Source: Spirometra erinaceieuropaei | Lineage: Eukaryota > Platyhelminthes > Cestoda > Diphyllobothriidea > Diphyllobothriidae | NCBI GenBank assembly: GCA_902702965.1 | Contig: CACRXP010000570.1 | Coordinates: forward strand, 256,836-320,835 | Reading direction: 5' to 3' | DNA: 64,000 nucleotides | Shown here: in pieces, positions 46,518 to 57,835 of the stretch | Position numbering within the stretch: position 1 is the stretch's first letter | Layout: each line of letters starts with the position of its first letter | Program-made: the position numbers and the translations under genes | The notes under the pieces: generated by a model | Told to the model about the DNA's origin: nothing | The model's input: only the letters and a program-made list of their open reading frames with translations | Databases searched by the model: none

Positions 46518-48212
46518 TAACCAATGAACACATAGCTGCCTTATCCGCATTGAAACGTCATGAACAAATAATAATTTCTAAGCCTGACAAAGGCCATGGA
46601 GTTGTTATTCTTAACCGGAAGGACTATGTGAGGAAAATGAAGTGTATCTTAGATGATCAGAGCAAATTTCGTCTAGAGGCGTCTGGGAAAGATGAAACCA
46701 AGACATTGGAAGACTCAGTCTGGAAAAAGATTCAAAAGTTGTTGGACAAAAACCTGATTGATATTAAAACCGCACTTATCCTAAAACCGAGAGGTAAACA
46801 TCCCCAGACTATACGGTCTACCAAACACGCATAAAAAAGACACACCTTTACGACCAATTCTTTCTATGTCTAATTCACCTACAAACCGACTAGCAAAATG
46901 GCTTGTCAAGGAGCTAGAACCTATTCGGCAATTGTTTTCCACCTACACGATAAAAGACAGTCTTCATTTCATTAAAGAAATTAAGGACCAGAACATAGCC
47001 GACAAGTGTATGATCTCATTAGACGTGGAATCCTTATTTACCAATGTACCATTGGTTGAAACAATAGATGTTATATGCGCCCATGCGTCCAAAACCCGAC
47101 TCTCCCCCGAACTACTACGAGATCTGTTGGTACTTTGCACCAAAGATGTTCAATTTCTGTTTAATGGGGAACTTTACAGACAAATTGACGGAGTCGCAAT
47201 GGGTAGTCCACTTGGACCAACCCTCGCCGATGTTTTTATGGGTTACCTAGAAGATAAGGTGTCCTCAGAATTAAACATGACAACATTATACAGGAGATAT
47301 GTGGATGATATATTCACGATTGTTGATAACAAGGAAGAGGCCTCCGACCTACTTTGCCTGATGAATAATCTGCATCCTAAAATAAAATTTACGATGGAAA
47401 TGGAGCAGTTTAACAAGTTACCCTTCCTGGACGTCCTCATGTTTAGAGAGGATGATGGTTCAATAAGACGCTCCGTCTTCCACAAGACTACGTGGAAAGG
47501 GCAATACCTACATTTTAAAAGCTTTGCGCCAATACAATGGAAGCGTAATCTAGTACATACCCTTTTTCAAAGAGCGAGAGATATTTGCTCCAGGGAGACC
47601 ATAGATACAGAAACTGCCCGTATCAAAGAAGCCTTACTTAATCGTGGTTATCCTGCACGCTTCATTCAGAAGTACAGCAACCATTTACGGCCAAAGTTGA
47701 CGGAACAGTCCGTTCCGAAGAAGCCCGTTATAATATGTCTACCTTTTAAGGGTGACAACGTCTCAAACACAATCAAGCGACGCTTGCGTTGCACTATAGA
47801 AAGAACGTACAACGCAGCAGAGCTTATCTTCATCAGTTCCACAAAAAGCCTTCCAATTAACCGGGCAAAGGATGCCTTGCCAATGCACGCCACCCCCAAT
47901 TGTGTGTATGAATTCACATGCACTTGCGGATGCAAGTACATTGGGCGAACGCAAAGGCAATTGGCAACCAGGGCCGCTGAGCATTTGCCTAATTGGCTTT
48001 TCAAACAGGAAAATAGAACCCCCCGTTCGTCTATAACGAAACACCTGTTAGATAGCGGTCATGTTGTCGACCCTAAAGCATCCTTTCGAGTACTTGTCCG
48101 AGCACGTACAACTCGAACCTTGCGTTATTTGGAAGCAGCCTACATACGGAGGGAGAAACCAGACCTGTGCAAGCAGTTAGATCACGTGATCAATCTGCAA
48201 TTGCCCTGGTAA
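46518..48212 (+). pseudogene. Penelope-like RT with GIY-YIG endonuclease, one frameshift
   Basis: The protein would copy element RNA into DNA and cut the target. The first frame (to 46834) reads ISKPDKGHGVV, typical of the PLE N-terminal RT region. A one-base shift near 46797-46806 moves the frame, which then continues LYGLPNTHKK, RPILSMS, the RT motifs SLDVESLFTNVPL and GVAMGSPLGP, and the catalytic YVDDIF near 47300. The GIY-YIG nuclease follows (CVYEFTCTCGCKYIGRTQRQ, then AEHLPNWL) and the protein ends at TAA 48210-48212. The main frame alone (46866-48212) is 448 codons. The 5' end is truncated at the inverted segment. With a single shift and otherwise intact motifs, it is a young copy; a sequencing error at the shift is possible. 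Confidence 0.9.
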
Positions 48213-48231
48213 TCTCACGCCTCTATTTTCC

Positions 48232-49204
48232 NNNNNNNNNNNNNNNNNNNNNNNNNNNNNNNNNNNNNNNNNNNNNNNNNNNNNNNNNNNNNNNNNNNNN
48301 NNNNNNNNNNNNNNNNNNNNNNNNNNNNNNNNNNNNNNNNNNNNNNNNNNNNNNNNNNNNNNNNNNNNNNNNNNNNNNNNNNNNNNNNNNNNNNNNNNNN
48401 NNNNNNNNNNNNNNNNNNNNNNNNNNNNNNNNNNNNNNNNNNNNNNNNNNNNNNNNNNNNNNNNNNNNNNNNNNNNNNNNNNNNNNNNNNNNNNNNNNNN
48501 NNNNNNNNNNNNNNNNNNNNNNNNNNNNNNNNNNNNNNNNNNNNNNNNNNNNNNNNNNNNNNNNNNNNNNNNNNNNNNNNNNNNNNNNNNNNNNNNNNNN
48601 NNNNNNNNNNNNNNNNNNNNNNNNNNNNNNNNNNNNNNNNNNNNNNNNNNNNNNNNNNNNNNNNNNNNNNNNNNNNNNNNNNNNNNNNNNNNNNNNNNNN
48701 NNNNNNNNNNNNNNNNNNNNNNNNNNNNNNNNNNNNNNNNNNNNNNNNNNNNNNNNNNNNNNNNNNNNNNNNNNNNNNNNNNNNNNNNNNNNNNNNNNNN
48801 NNNNNNNNNNNNNNNNNNNNNNNNNNNNNNNNNNNNNNNNNNNNNNNNNNNNNNNNNNNNNNNNNNNNNNNNNNNNNNNNNNNNNNNNNNNNNNNNNNNN
48901 NNNNNNNNNNNNNNNNNNNNNNNNNNNNNNNNNNNNNNNNNNNNNNNNNNNNNNNNNNNNNNNNNNNNNNNNNNNNNNNNNNNNNNNNNNNNNNNNNNNN
49001 NNNNNNNNNNNNNNNNNNNNNNNNNNNNNNNNNNNNNNNNNNNNNNNNNNNNNNNNNNNNNNNNNNNNNNNNNNNNNNNNNNNNNNNNNNNNNNNNNNNN
49101 NNNNNNNNNNNNNNNNNNNNNNNNNNNNNNNNNNNNNNNNNNNNNNNNNNNNNNNNNNNNNNNNNNNNNNNNNNNNNNNNNNNNNNNNNNNNNNNNNNNN
49201 NNNN
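48232..49204. other. Assembly gap (973 N) between two PLE copies
   Basis: The gap starts 19 bases after the stop of the first copy and ends inside the coding region of a second, nearly identical copy. Confidence 1.
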
Positions 49205-49900
49205 AAAAGCTTTGCGCCAATACAATGGAAGCGTAATCTAGTACATACTCTTTTTCAAAGAGCGAGAAATATTTGCTCCAAGGAGACCATAGATACAGAA
49301 ACTGCCCGTATCAAAGAAGCCTTACTTAATCGTGGTTATCCTGCACGCTTCATTCAGAAGTACAGCAACCATTTACGGCCAAAGTTGACGGAACAGTCCG
49401 TTCCGAAGAAGCCCGTTATAATATGTCTACCTTTTAAGGGTGACAACGTCTCAAACACAATCAAGCGACGCTTGCGTTGCACTATAGAAAGAACGTACAA
49501 CGCAGCAGAGCTTATCTTCATCAGTTCCACAAAAAGCCTTCCAATTAACCGGGCAAAGGATGCCTTGCCAATGCACGCCACCCCCAATTGTGTGTATGAA
49601 TTCACATGCACTTGCGGATGCAAGTACATTGGGCGAACGCAAAGGCAATTGGCGACCAGGGCCGCTGAGCATTTGCCTAATTGGCTTTTCAAACAGGAAA
49701 ATAGAACCCCCCGTTCGTCTATAACGAAACACCTGTTAGATAGCGGTCATGTTGTCGACCCTAAAGCATCCTTTCGAGTACTTGTCCGAGCACGTACAAC
49801 TCGAACCTTGCGTTATTTGGAAGCAGCCTACATACGGAGGGAGAAACCAGACCTGTGCAAGCAGTTAGATCACGTGATCAATCTGCAATTGCCCTGGTAA
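49205..49900 (+). CDS. Second PLE copy, C-terminal half (partial)
   Basis: It begins in the gap and continues from the KSFAPIQWKRN segment, through the linker and the GIY-YIG nuclease (KYIGRTQRQ), to the stop at 49898-49900. Over about 700 bp it differs from 47516-48212 at only about four positions, so the two are recent duplicates. PLEs often lie in tandem, but allelic ends brought together around a gap would look the same. Confidence 0.85.
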   Translation, partial: KSFAPIQWKRNLVHTLFQRARNICSKETIDTETARIKEALLNRGYPARFIQKYSNHLRPKLTEQSVPKKPVIICLPFKGDNVSNTIKRRLRCTIERTYNAAELIFISSTKSLPINRAKDALPMHATPNCVYEFTCTCGCKYIGRTQRQLATRAAEHLPNWLFKQENRTPRSSITKHLLDSGHVVDPKASFRVLVRARTTRTLRYLEAAYIRREKPDLCKQLDHVINLQLPW

Positions 49901-50143
49901 TCTCACATCTCTATTTTCCTCTGACTGTGATTTGTTGTTAACATTTCGCCTTCCTTTTTTCCTTTTTGATGCTTATGTGGACGTCTTAGCTGATTATTGA
50001 TGATTTTGAACTTTGACCTTGCTCCTATGCACTGCCATTCTGTACAAATTCATACTGTTGTGCGCGTTCATTCGTTACCTATGTAATGCAGAGACGGGTT
50101 GCAGTTGAAAAGCCGTCACGAAATTTGTTGGCCCCAATAAATT
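49901..50143 (+). mobile_element. PLE 3' untranslated region and terminus
   Basis: It ends with a GACGG/CCGTC hairpin, then CACGAAATTTGTTGGCCCC and AATAAATT. The whole segment is repeated inverted at the left border (46123-46373). AATAAA near the terminus may be its polyadenylation signal. Confidence 0.8.
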
Positions 50144-50219
50144 CTGCTGTACATGCTTGTTTTCAATTCATACCAGGGAAAAAATGCTTCAAATAGTTGG
50201 CTTTCTTGTTTTAGGAGTA

Positions 50220-50646
50220 CAGTGATTACTCCTCGAACGTGTGGGTTGTATTCCAGAATTCCCGCGAAAAATGTAAATTCGTGGAGTAAAAAACATGTTT
50301 TATGGTTAAGTCTACATATTTCAAGCTCATATGAGCCCTTCAACATTCATATAAACGTTTCTCACATAGTTATACAGTATTGTGACCCATCATCTTCCCG
50401 AAGATATCGGGGAAGATCGTAAAATTTAGATACTTAAACTAATGATCTAATTCTCTGCCATATGCCAATAGCGTCTCGCATATGAAATAAACTGGGCAAA
50501 CCAACTGAGGAAGCCTGTAACATGAATAAAAAGGTCCTTTGTTCGCAGAAATCCATGAAACAGCGAAACTGTGATACGATTTCATACATAATTCACGATA
50601 GAATGAAGCTGTGAAAGCCGAAGCGCAATTAAGTGAGAGATTACTG
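50220..50646. mobile_element. pogo/Tigger-like MITE, copy 1
   Basis: 427 bp flanked by TA (50218-50219, 50647-50648). The left end is CAGTGATTACTCCTCGAACG, and the right end read inverted is CAGTAATCTCTCACTTAATT. It is collinear with 52494-52976. CAGTRRTYTCTC ends with TA target sites are typical of pogo/Tigger transposons. No transposase is present. Confidence 0.7.
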
Positions 50647-50648
50647 TA

Positions 50649-52224
50649 TAAGCATAGATGAAGTTTTAGCGACGTGATGATACACAAACATGCCATCAGG
50701 AGAGGATTTTTTCCACTGAAAGGTCATATAAAGGCCCAGCTACCGTAAAGTAAAAGATCAGTATCAAAGTTGGCATTATAGCACAAGACTCTTTGTTCGA
50801 GAAAAACCTAGCTAAATTACTGGTAGATTCCTCTTCTGCATTGGACTGTTACTCCGAATTTGACATGCTTTCTATGACTAGATTTGGCATTCCTGATAGT
50901 ATACTTGCAAAAAGCGGATATTTACGCGAATGCAAGAATATCCGCAGCCCATAATAAACACGAGATATGGCAAGACGGCTTGCTTCAGGAAAACGGAGCA
51001 TCTGCTTAAAAAACATCAAAATTTCCTAAGGTAAATTAGACAAAAATGGGCGACAGAAGTGGGATCTATGCTAAACCTTTTGTCGAAATTCATAAAACGA
51101 TGCCGTGACGCAACATAGAGATATGCAAAAGTTCACGAAAAATTTCTAGTCCATCAGAAATCAGTCAACAGGCGAAGACCACAACCCCCAATTAAAGTAG
51201 AGGACTTTCAGCCAATTAAAAACGCAAAAGAAATGTTGAAGGCAATATTAAGTTGGTTGGAAAAACAATGCTCTCAAGAAAGATCGAGGTATCGAAAGCT
51301 CGAGTGCTCATATCAGACGTGCAAGATTACCCTGCTGAAGAGCACACTGTCCGCTCATGCGGCCAAGAAAAACAGTTCAAAATTATACAGATTTAAAAAT
51401 CGTGATTTTCAAAGGAGACAAAACTCCTATCCCTCTGAATATAACGTGTGTCCTCCCAACCCTGCCTCACCGGATTTACTTGGGCCGAAAATAAATTTCC
51501 AGGCTGAGAGGTTTTGTGGACACAACGTGCAGAAGCCGACTTGCGGGTAATTAACTGGTAAAATGGAAAACCACGCGGTGTTCGCCGAAATTTAAAAAAC
51601 GCCTTCAATTTTGCAGAAGAAAAATTATCCTGCCACAGAGAAGCTGGTACGCCTGTGTTTGCATCCGCTAATCACATGCTATTTTATGGCCGCTTACCCA
51701 TTTCTCTCACGTGACCATATGAAAACTTCTATGCCTGTGACATACCTATCCGCGAAATCAAGCGAAATGCCTCTTCTCTTAGTCGACCGCATCTCGAAAA
51801 ATGGCACATCTAAGTCGCATAAAGCCGTTGTAAAATACGCACTCAAATATCGGAGGGCTTGGTGACTACCGTGCTGCATATTACACTTAACTCTTGGTGT
51901 ATATATAGCCTAAGGATTATCTGTTTCGTTTGCTGTCATTTGTATGGACAGGCAGTGCACATTTTTGCTGATTAATTTTATTCCCCTGACACAAAAATTC
52001 GAATGTTAGGAATCTCCGTTTTTCTAATTGTTATTCTTGACAAAATTCATATTGCTTTCGATGTCTCCTTTGTGGTTCCACTTAACTTAAAACCATCCGC
52101 CAATAATAGGGTACTTCAGTCAATGCATTTGTTCGGCTTCTTCTAGATTAGGTACTTTTTGCGTACTTCATGAGTCGTTTCATCATTTTATTTACAAACG
52201 TTTTTCAAGGATATATTTATTTTT
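50649..52224. other. Intergenic, nothing recognised
   Basis: Short frames only (for example 51233-51550), without domains. Confidence 0.4.
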
Positions 52225-52227
52225 GCA

Positions 52228-52400
52228 GAGGGGGAGACGACAGGGTCTGGGGGACAGATTGATACAGCACTGTTTCGAGCTTGTTTGCCTTCATTCGGCC
52301 CATCATAATCCTGACCACCAGTTGGCACCGAAAACACAAACATGCGTTCACACACCTGGTGCAGCTAGTCCATTACTGAGGTCCACCAGATGGGTCAAAA
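52228..52400 (+). repeat. Dispersed repeat R6, copy 2
   Basis: It is collinear with 22955-23120 (GACGACAGGGTCTGGGGG, GATTGATACAGCACTGTTTC, CTTGTTTGCCTTCATTCGG, CCTGACCACCAG). Confidence 0.7.
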
Positions 52401-52493
52401 GCACTTATTTAAACGGAAGGAACACCGAATTATTCATTGGTTTTGCGGAACAAACTTAATCGAATTGGTCTCCCGACTAGCGATTTTTATGTA

Positions 52494-52976
52494 CAGTGAT
52501 CTTTCCTCGATCGGGGGCTGCGTTCCAAAACCCACGCGAAAAGGTTATCTGTGATGTAAAATCCACATGTTTTATGGTTATTGTGACATATTTTAAGCTC
52601 TTTTTAACCTTCCCATGTTTACATAAAAATCCCGCACACAGTTATACGGCATATTCTCTTAGATATTAGGTAAGTTTCGTCGAAAATATGTATGCGATAA
52701 CACTGTTCATATACTAGGCGTAAATAAACCTATCGGGTATCATTAAGCTTTATTTTATACGTAAAACAATTTTAAACACATTTCAATAGTTAATATTTCA
52801 ACAATAGCGTTTCCTGTATGAAATCAACTGAACAAACCAGAGGCAAAAAGGCCCACTGTCCGCAGAGATCTGCGAATTAGTGGAAAATCCACGATATATT
52901 TAGGTATGCTTGCAAATAAAAGCGACTAAAGGATGAAGTCGCGAAAGTCGAGGCGCGATAAAGTGAGAAATTGCTG
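52494..52976. mobile_element. pogo/Tigger-like MITE, copy 2
   Basis: 483 bp flanked by TA (52492-52493, 52977-52978). The left end is CAGTGATCTTTCCTCGATCG, and the right end inverted is CAGCAATTTCTCACTTTATC. Shared inner blocks with copy 1 include CATGTTTTATGGTTA, AGTTATAC, AGCGTYTC and GGCGCGATAAAGTGAGA. Confidence 0.7.
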
Positions 52977-52978
52977 TA

Positions 52979-54285
52979 TATCAGAAATTCATGAATAAAC
53001 ATGGAGCTCAGTCGCCGGAGCAGGGCGTGCTACATTTGGCTTCAATTTTGAGATAGACGCTGCAGCCGAGTATTTTTAACCTGGGGGCGACAACCGCAGC
53101 AGTGTGTTTTACACAGAAAATTGCTTCACCATGTTCCTAAGTCGATAGGCACAAGTTCGTTCATTGCTTCCTTATGAAACAGCAAAACTTCGTTTCGAGA
53201 TTTTGGTTTTACCGGAAACCACGTGGGAAAGGATGTTCGAAAAACGTTCTCGACTTATTTACGTAGTTCTCAGACATTTGAGCAAATCACCAATTGTAAA
53301 TTTCTATACCCGAGTCGAAGAGGATCAAATTCTGCGGAGCAAACGCGTAATGATCATCTTGCAAGCACGTACGTACGACTGCTGAAGGCACTGACAAGCC
53401 GAGTACATCGAAACTGCGTCAGATACCAGCAGAAACTTGGGAAACACGTGTCTGAGTTTTTTGCAGCAACCAGTGGACGATTAACGCAAGCAAATAACAT
53501 CTGGCTTTGCTGCCTTTACGCCAGACAACAGCCGCCTCTCAGGAGTCCAAACCGACCTAAACTGGGACTCTTCAAAGTCCCCCCCAAGGGGTGTAAGGCC
53601 ACAGCAAGCGTCGTCGCAAACATTTGATCTCTGGGTAAACGACCAGACCGCCTGATGGCGTCAGGGTTACTGACCTTCGTAGCCATCTGGACTTCAGAGT
53701 CCTTGATCTCCTGACCACGTATTCTACTCGACACGACCACATCCAACTCTAGAGCAAAACTGCCCGAGGTCTGAAACACCGTTCAGTTAACGGAGATAGC
53801 AGGCGGTTGTACAGGATCCTAAAAATGAACCAGTCTTTAACTCCGTTTCGCCCCAACTGTCCCAGACGAGCAATGCGCAGTAACAGCATCCTTAGCGGAA
53901 ACAAACGCCCGGCGAAAGAAGTGCTTTCCCTAGCTTCTCAACTCGCGCTGCGACGACCCTAAAGCGGAGCCATCTGTGGTGTAGTTTTGCGCGAACCCGT
54001 GCTTGCTGATGATGGCTCCCGGAGACCAAATAAATTCAAGAGTAACAGTGGTTAAAGTTGGCCTCGGACGCCTATTTGGCCTTGTGGTTCATCGCGCACA
54101 AGGCTGCAATGCCGATCGGTTCAACTTCGTTTGGGAGACTACCGCTGACCCGCTGCAGTGGAAAATGATCGTTCCAGGTAAGGCCAAAATTTCAGGTTGC
54201 TAGGCGCTGACATTGACGGCGCGGAAACCAGAGCACCCACCATTTCTTCGATGTGGTTATGCAGTCGCCCTGATGGACACAGTAC
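52979..54285. other. Intergenic; small R5b fragment
   Basis: A GGGAAACACGTGTCTGAG block at 53438-53460 resembles the R5b repeat. No gene was recognised. Confidence 0.35.
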
Positions 54286-54480
54286 TGCTACGGGTTAGGG
54301 CAACTTTTTCTCAGCCACTCAAAGGACAACCGGGCATTCCCAATAGCTTTTATTTTGCATAAAACTACTTGACCTCGTCGTCTGTGCGTTCCCCGGCCCC
54401 ACCGGTCCGTATTACAGGCGGCTGGGGTTCGTTTACCTCAAGTGCGGCTGCATAACCACATCTGACTATTTCTTCCATCC
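54286..54480 (+). repeat. Dispersed repeat R4, copy 1
   Basis: It starts with GGGTTAGGGCAAC, continues TCTCAGCCACTCAAAG, GCATTCCCAATAGCTTTT, TGACCTCGTCGTCTGTGCG, CCGGCCCCACC, and ends ATAACCACATCTGAC. It is collinear with 63655-63860. Confidence 0.7.
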
Positions 54481-55900
54481 CCAAGCCTAGTATTTCATTC
54501 ATGTCACGCCATTGGACAACTGTCCGGTTATTCTTTGGCCACCTGGCCGCTCCTTCCCGGCAATATTCAGCAGGAGAAGACGAAATCTACTCTGCACGCA
54601 ATACTTATAGGTGGGGACTGCGGCTTACCAGATCTCACCGACAGCCACTCTCAAGCAAGAGCAGTAACATGGAAATATGTGGCGACGAACAGATGAAAGA
54701 TACGTGAACTGGTGGTGTGGAGACGCTACTTTTCTTCAAGGATATCGCCGGCTGTGAGAAAGGGCGCCGCCGCTTTAACCTGGCGCAGAAGACACGAAGG
54801 AGCATAAATTGCACCTGACGCAATGGCAGTTCTGTGTTTCTTCTGGAGGTGAGATTTTAAACGCCCTTCGCTACTACCCTGGTCCCTCCAACAGGAGATT
54901 CAGGTGACGCTTAGGGGTTCGTAATCGCCCGAGGTGCTGGTGATCTGCTCCAACGGTGGAAGGTGGCCGATCATTCTGCCGTGGTCACGACGACGTGGCG
55001 TGGGGCGGCGACGCATGTCGGACATGCCCACTGTGATTGTGGTGACTCATCCCATCGGTGGCGGAGTGGTGTCACCCAGACGGGCGTCGCCATGGCGACG
55101 ATGTCAGTTGGCCAATGAAGCGTTAGGACAGCGTGACCACTATGATAGCAAGTGTTCAGGCCGTCTGGAGCCCAGTATAGGCAATCGCCTAGTCACACAC
55201 TCGACGGTGGGGATTGTTTTTCAGGCACGCAATAGTGGCCGTGAAACGACTACGGGACTTTCTTCTTTCGTGCAAGACAGTAGTGCGCGCGCGTTAACAC
55301 ACGCCCACGCTGAATGTAACGTTAGAAGATTACCGATAGCTAGAGAGGGCGAATTTTTCACTGGAAGGCTAAAGCCCTACTTCACCTTCATGTGCAACAA
55401 AGTACTTAATGGATCTTTCTTGATGATCTTCCAGTCCGCTTGTCATTCATTTCTAGGCGTTGATGAGTCTCGGTGGGGCAGAATGCGACTGGAGTCATCC
55501 AACCATGCTACTCAGTGGTATTCGGTAGAATCGGGGGTTTCGAGCCGACTGGGTCGAGCAGGTGACAGGGTGTAGGCTGCTGCAAAAAATGACTTCACAA
55601 AATGCAGTCGATGAGGCAGGGCCCTAACACCATGCGGGACACATTGCAACATGTTAAGAACGACTTTTTCCCTCCCACATCGATGAAGGACGTCAAATTA
55701 AATCTTTCCGTTGGTTTATATTAAATCCCCATAAATGCTCTGACCTTACAACCCCTTGAATAGCTGAGTACGCCACCTGCCACACTACGTTAATCGGGTC
55801 CACTTCTTACAGTTTACGCCGGTACGTCCAGACATGGAGACACAATGGGCCCTCATAGTTGACTCAACCATAGTCCAAAGCCAAGCATAATTTTTTGTTA
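54481..55900. other. No gene recognised; one long frame
   Basis: A 213-codon open frame (54934-55575, plus) has Arg-rich, domain-free sequence and competes with frames in other phases. I do not call it a gene. Confidence 0.35.
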
Positions 55901-55904
55901 TAAT

Positions 55905-56345
55905 TTCAGAAATTACTAAGTGCAGGATATGGAGTGTCCGATACTTTAGCTAGTAACTATGCCAGAGTACGATATAACCACCTGTCAGATCAAATTCATA
56001 TCACTTTTAGTACAAGTCGTTTGTAGAATGGACATTACGTGGTTATCCAACAGTAGTTTATTGCCTTCGAATCAAATAGTCATTGACATTTCGGATCTGA
56101 CCCCAACAAAAATTTTGTCCCTGACACCTAACTCCATGTCCTGCACTTAATAACTCCCAAAAGTATTAGCTTGAATATTCTCTGGATTTCACATACCAGA
56201 AACAGCATAGGGAATGCGCTGAGGTGCCGAACCCATTGCAGTTGCGTCACGAAGCAGCAGAAATATCGGCGAAATTCGTGTCCGGCCTTTTAGCTAGTAC
56301 CTATGTCAGGAGTACGGTATAACCATCCGTCATGATTTTCAGAGT
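55905..56345. repeat. R5/R5b repeat cluster
   Basis: A plus fragment (55905-55985: AATTTCAGAAATTACTAAGT, TATGCCAGAGTACGATATAA) and an inverted R5 block (56085-56160) are followed by an R5b block (56235-56330: CAGCAGAAATATCGGCGAAA, CTATGTCAGGAGTACGGTAT). Confidence 0.55.
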
Positions 56346-57489
56346 TAGGAGTTTAATAACCGTTGACCCCTGGCCATGCGTAAGCAATGCCCCGCATTGT
56401 GTTCTGATATAAAAAATCTTTCCACTGCATGAAAGTTTACCTAGAAATCCTAAATTGCTAAAACGCTCAGCATGCGCAGTACGTAGCCTCCCTCTCCCGG
56501 CATGTACTCGCGAGGGAATGGCCTTAGTTGCCACAACCGCCTGCCCCTTCGAACTGCCCTGCTCGTAGTTGCCCAGTACTTAGGCATCCAAATCTTCCTG
56601 CCTACCAGACAACTTGACCATCTGGATTGTCCGCGCTGAACAACCGATGTTGGTTAAGAGAACTGTACTCCCTTATGTGACAGACTCATGCTGCTGCCAG
56701 CTGGTAGCTAAATTCCATCGGTGATCGACCCGCCCCTCCGCGCTCGACTGAACAGGCATCGCAGGAAATGAGTCAGACATGAGTGCTTAAGGGTAGATGG
56801 AGTCTAAGTCGCTAATAGCTGCATTCGCTCGCTAACCCCTGGGAGAGGGAATATTTCGGGTGAACAGCGCGCTTGTCGGCCGTGTTTCATGCTGTTGACA
56901 GCACACTCTCCCGGGTAGGCAGTACGGGCAAAGGAGAGCGAGGGAGAGGGTCAGGCAGACAGGGGAAGCTAATCGCCCATCAATTTTCATCTGTCCAGTT
57001 CCTACTTCTGATAATCCAACGAACCAACTTTCTCCGACATCCGGCAAAATTCAACTTTTGAGAACAAACAGTGGTATGTTCATGCGATGCCCGTTGTGGG
57101 ATAATGAATGAGGATGGTGGGTCTGCAAGCGCAATAAACGAACGCCGAGTGTCAGCGGTGGAGAGAGATAGAGGAAGAGAGATGGAGCAGAATTTCAGAA
57201 ACCACTCTGAAACTAATTTCTCAGTCGCCATGCTAATTAGTTAGACCTCCATACGAAACATTCTGATTAGTCCGTTTCAAAACAGCAAACATTCCCAAAA
57301 TCAGGACAAAGGTTTCAGCTAAAAAATGTTAATCTGCTGGGAGACAAACAGAGATAAATGGGGTTTCCCTTGGAGCATTTTTACTGAAACAGCAAAAGTG
57401 CAGACGAAATTTCGTCTAAAATTAAACATGATAGACGTTCAGCGTGATCTCAGAATGGAAAAAATTTAAACAAAACAAAGGTGACGAGA
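56346..57489. other. Intergenic, nothing recognised
   Basis: Short frames only. There is a GA-rich patch near 57155-57185. Confidence 0.4.
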
Positions 57490-57563
57490 AATGCAGGATT
57501 TAATGACGTCATACAATTTAGTGACCTCTTATTCAACTGCATAGGTCATTGTGTATTTACAAG

Positions 57564-57745
57564 ATAATATAAACTGCCAATAGAAGTGAAGGGACGAGTC
57601 GCAGGAAACAGTCGTGAAGAAGGAGACTCGATCGCTGGGACAAGAGCTTTATTCGCCTGACGTTTCGGATTCCTGCTCGAACCCATCAGCAGAGACAAAA
57701 GCAGACACGGGTGGCTCATGCACAAGGGGCTGCATAATATAAACT
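57564..57745 (-). mobile_element. Family 2 PLE 3' fragment with 12-bp target duplication
   Basis: A 158-bp insertion (57576-57733) flanked by ATAATATAAACT at 57564-57575 and 57734-57745. On the minus strand it reads GCAGCCCCTTGTGCATGAGC, GCTGATGGGTTCGAG, GGAATCCGAAACGTCAGG, AATAAAGCTC, then a terminal stretch to TTCTATTGGC. The duplication defines both ends of this 5'-truncated copy. Confidence 0.85.
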
Positions 57746-57835
57746 ATTCAATCAGAGATTGACCTAGAGGGATGAAAAGTGATAGGCAAATAAAACATGA
57801 CTGTTGGTCTGATATGCGGGTGCGCATAGTGAGTC

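Noticed and set aside
48167..49900. A single long protein crossing 48.2-49.2 kb
   Set aside because: It reads through the N gap; the real content is the end of one PLE copy and the second half of another.
54934..55575. A 213-codon gene
   Set aside because: No recognisable domain or start context; other frames are open over parts of it. It may be old repeat sequence.
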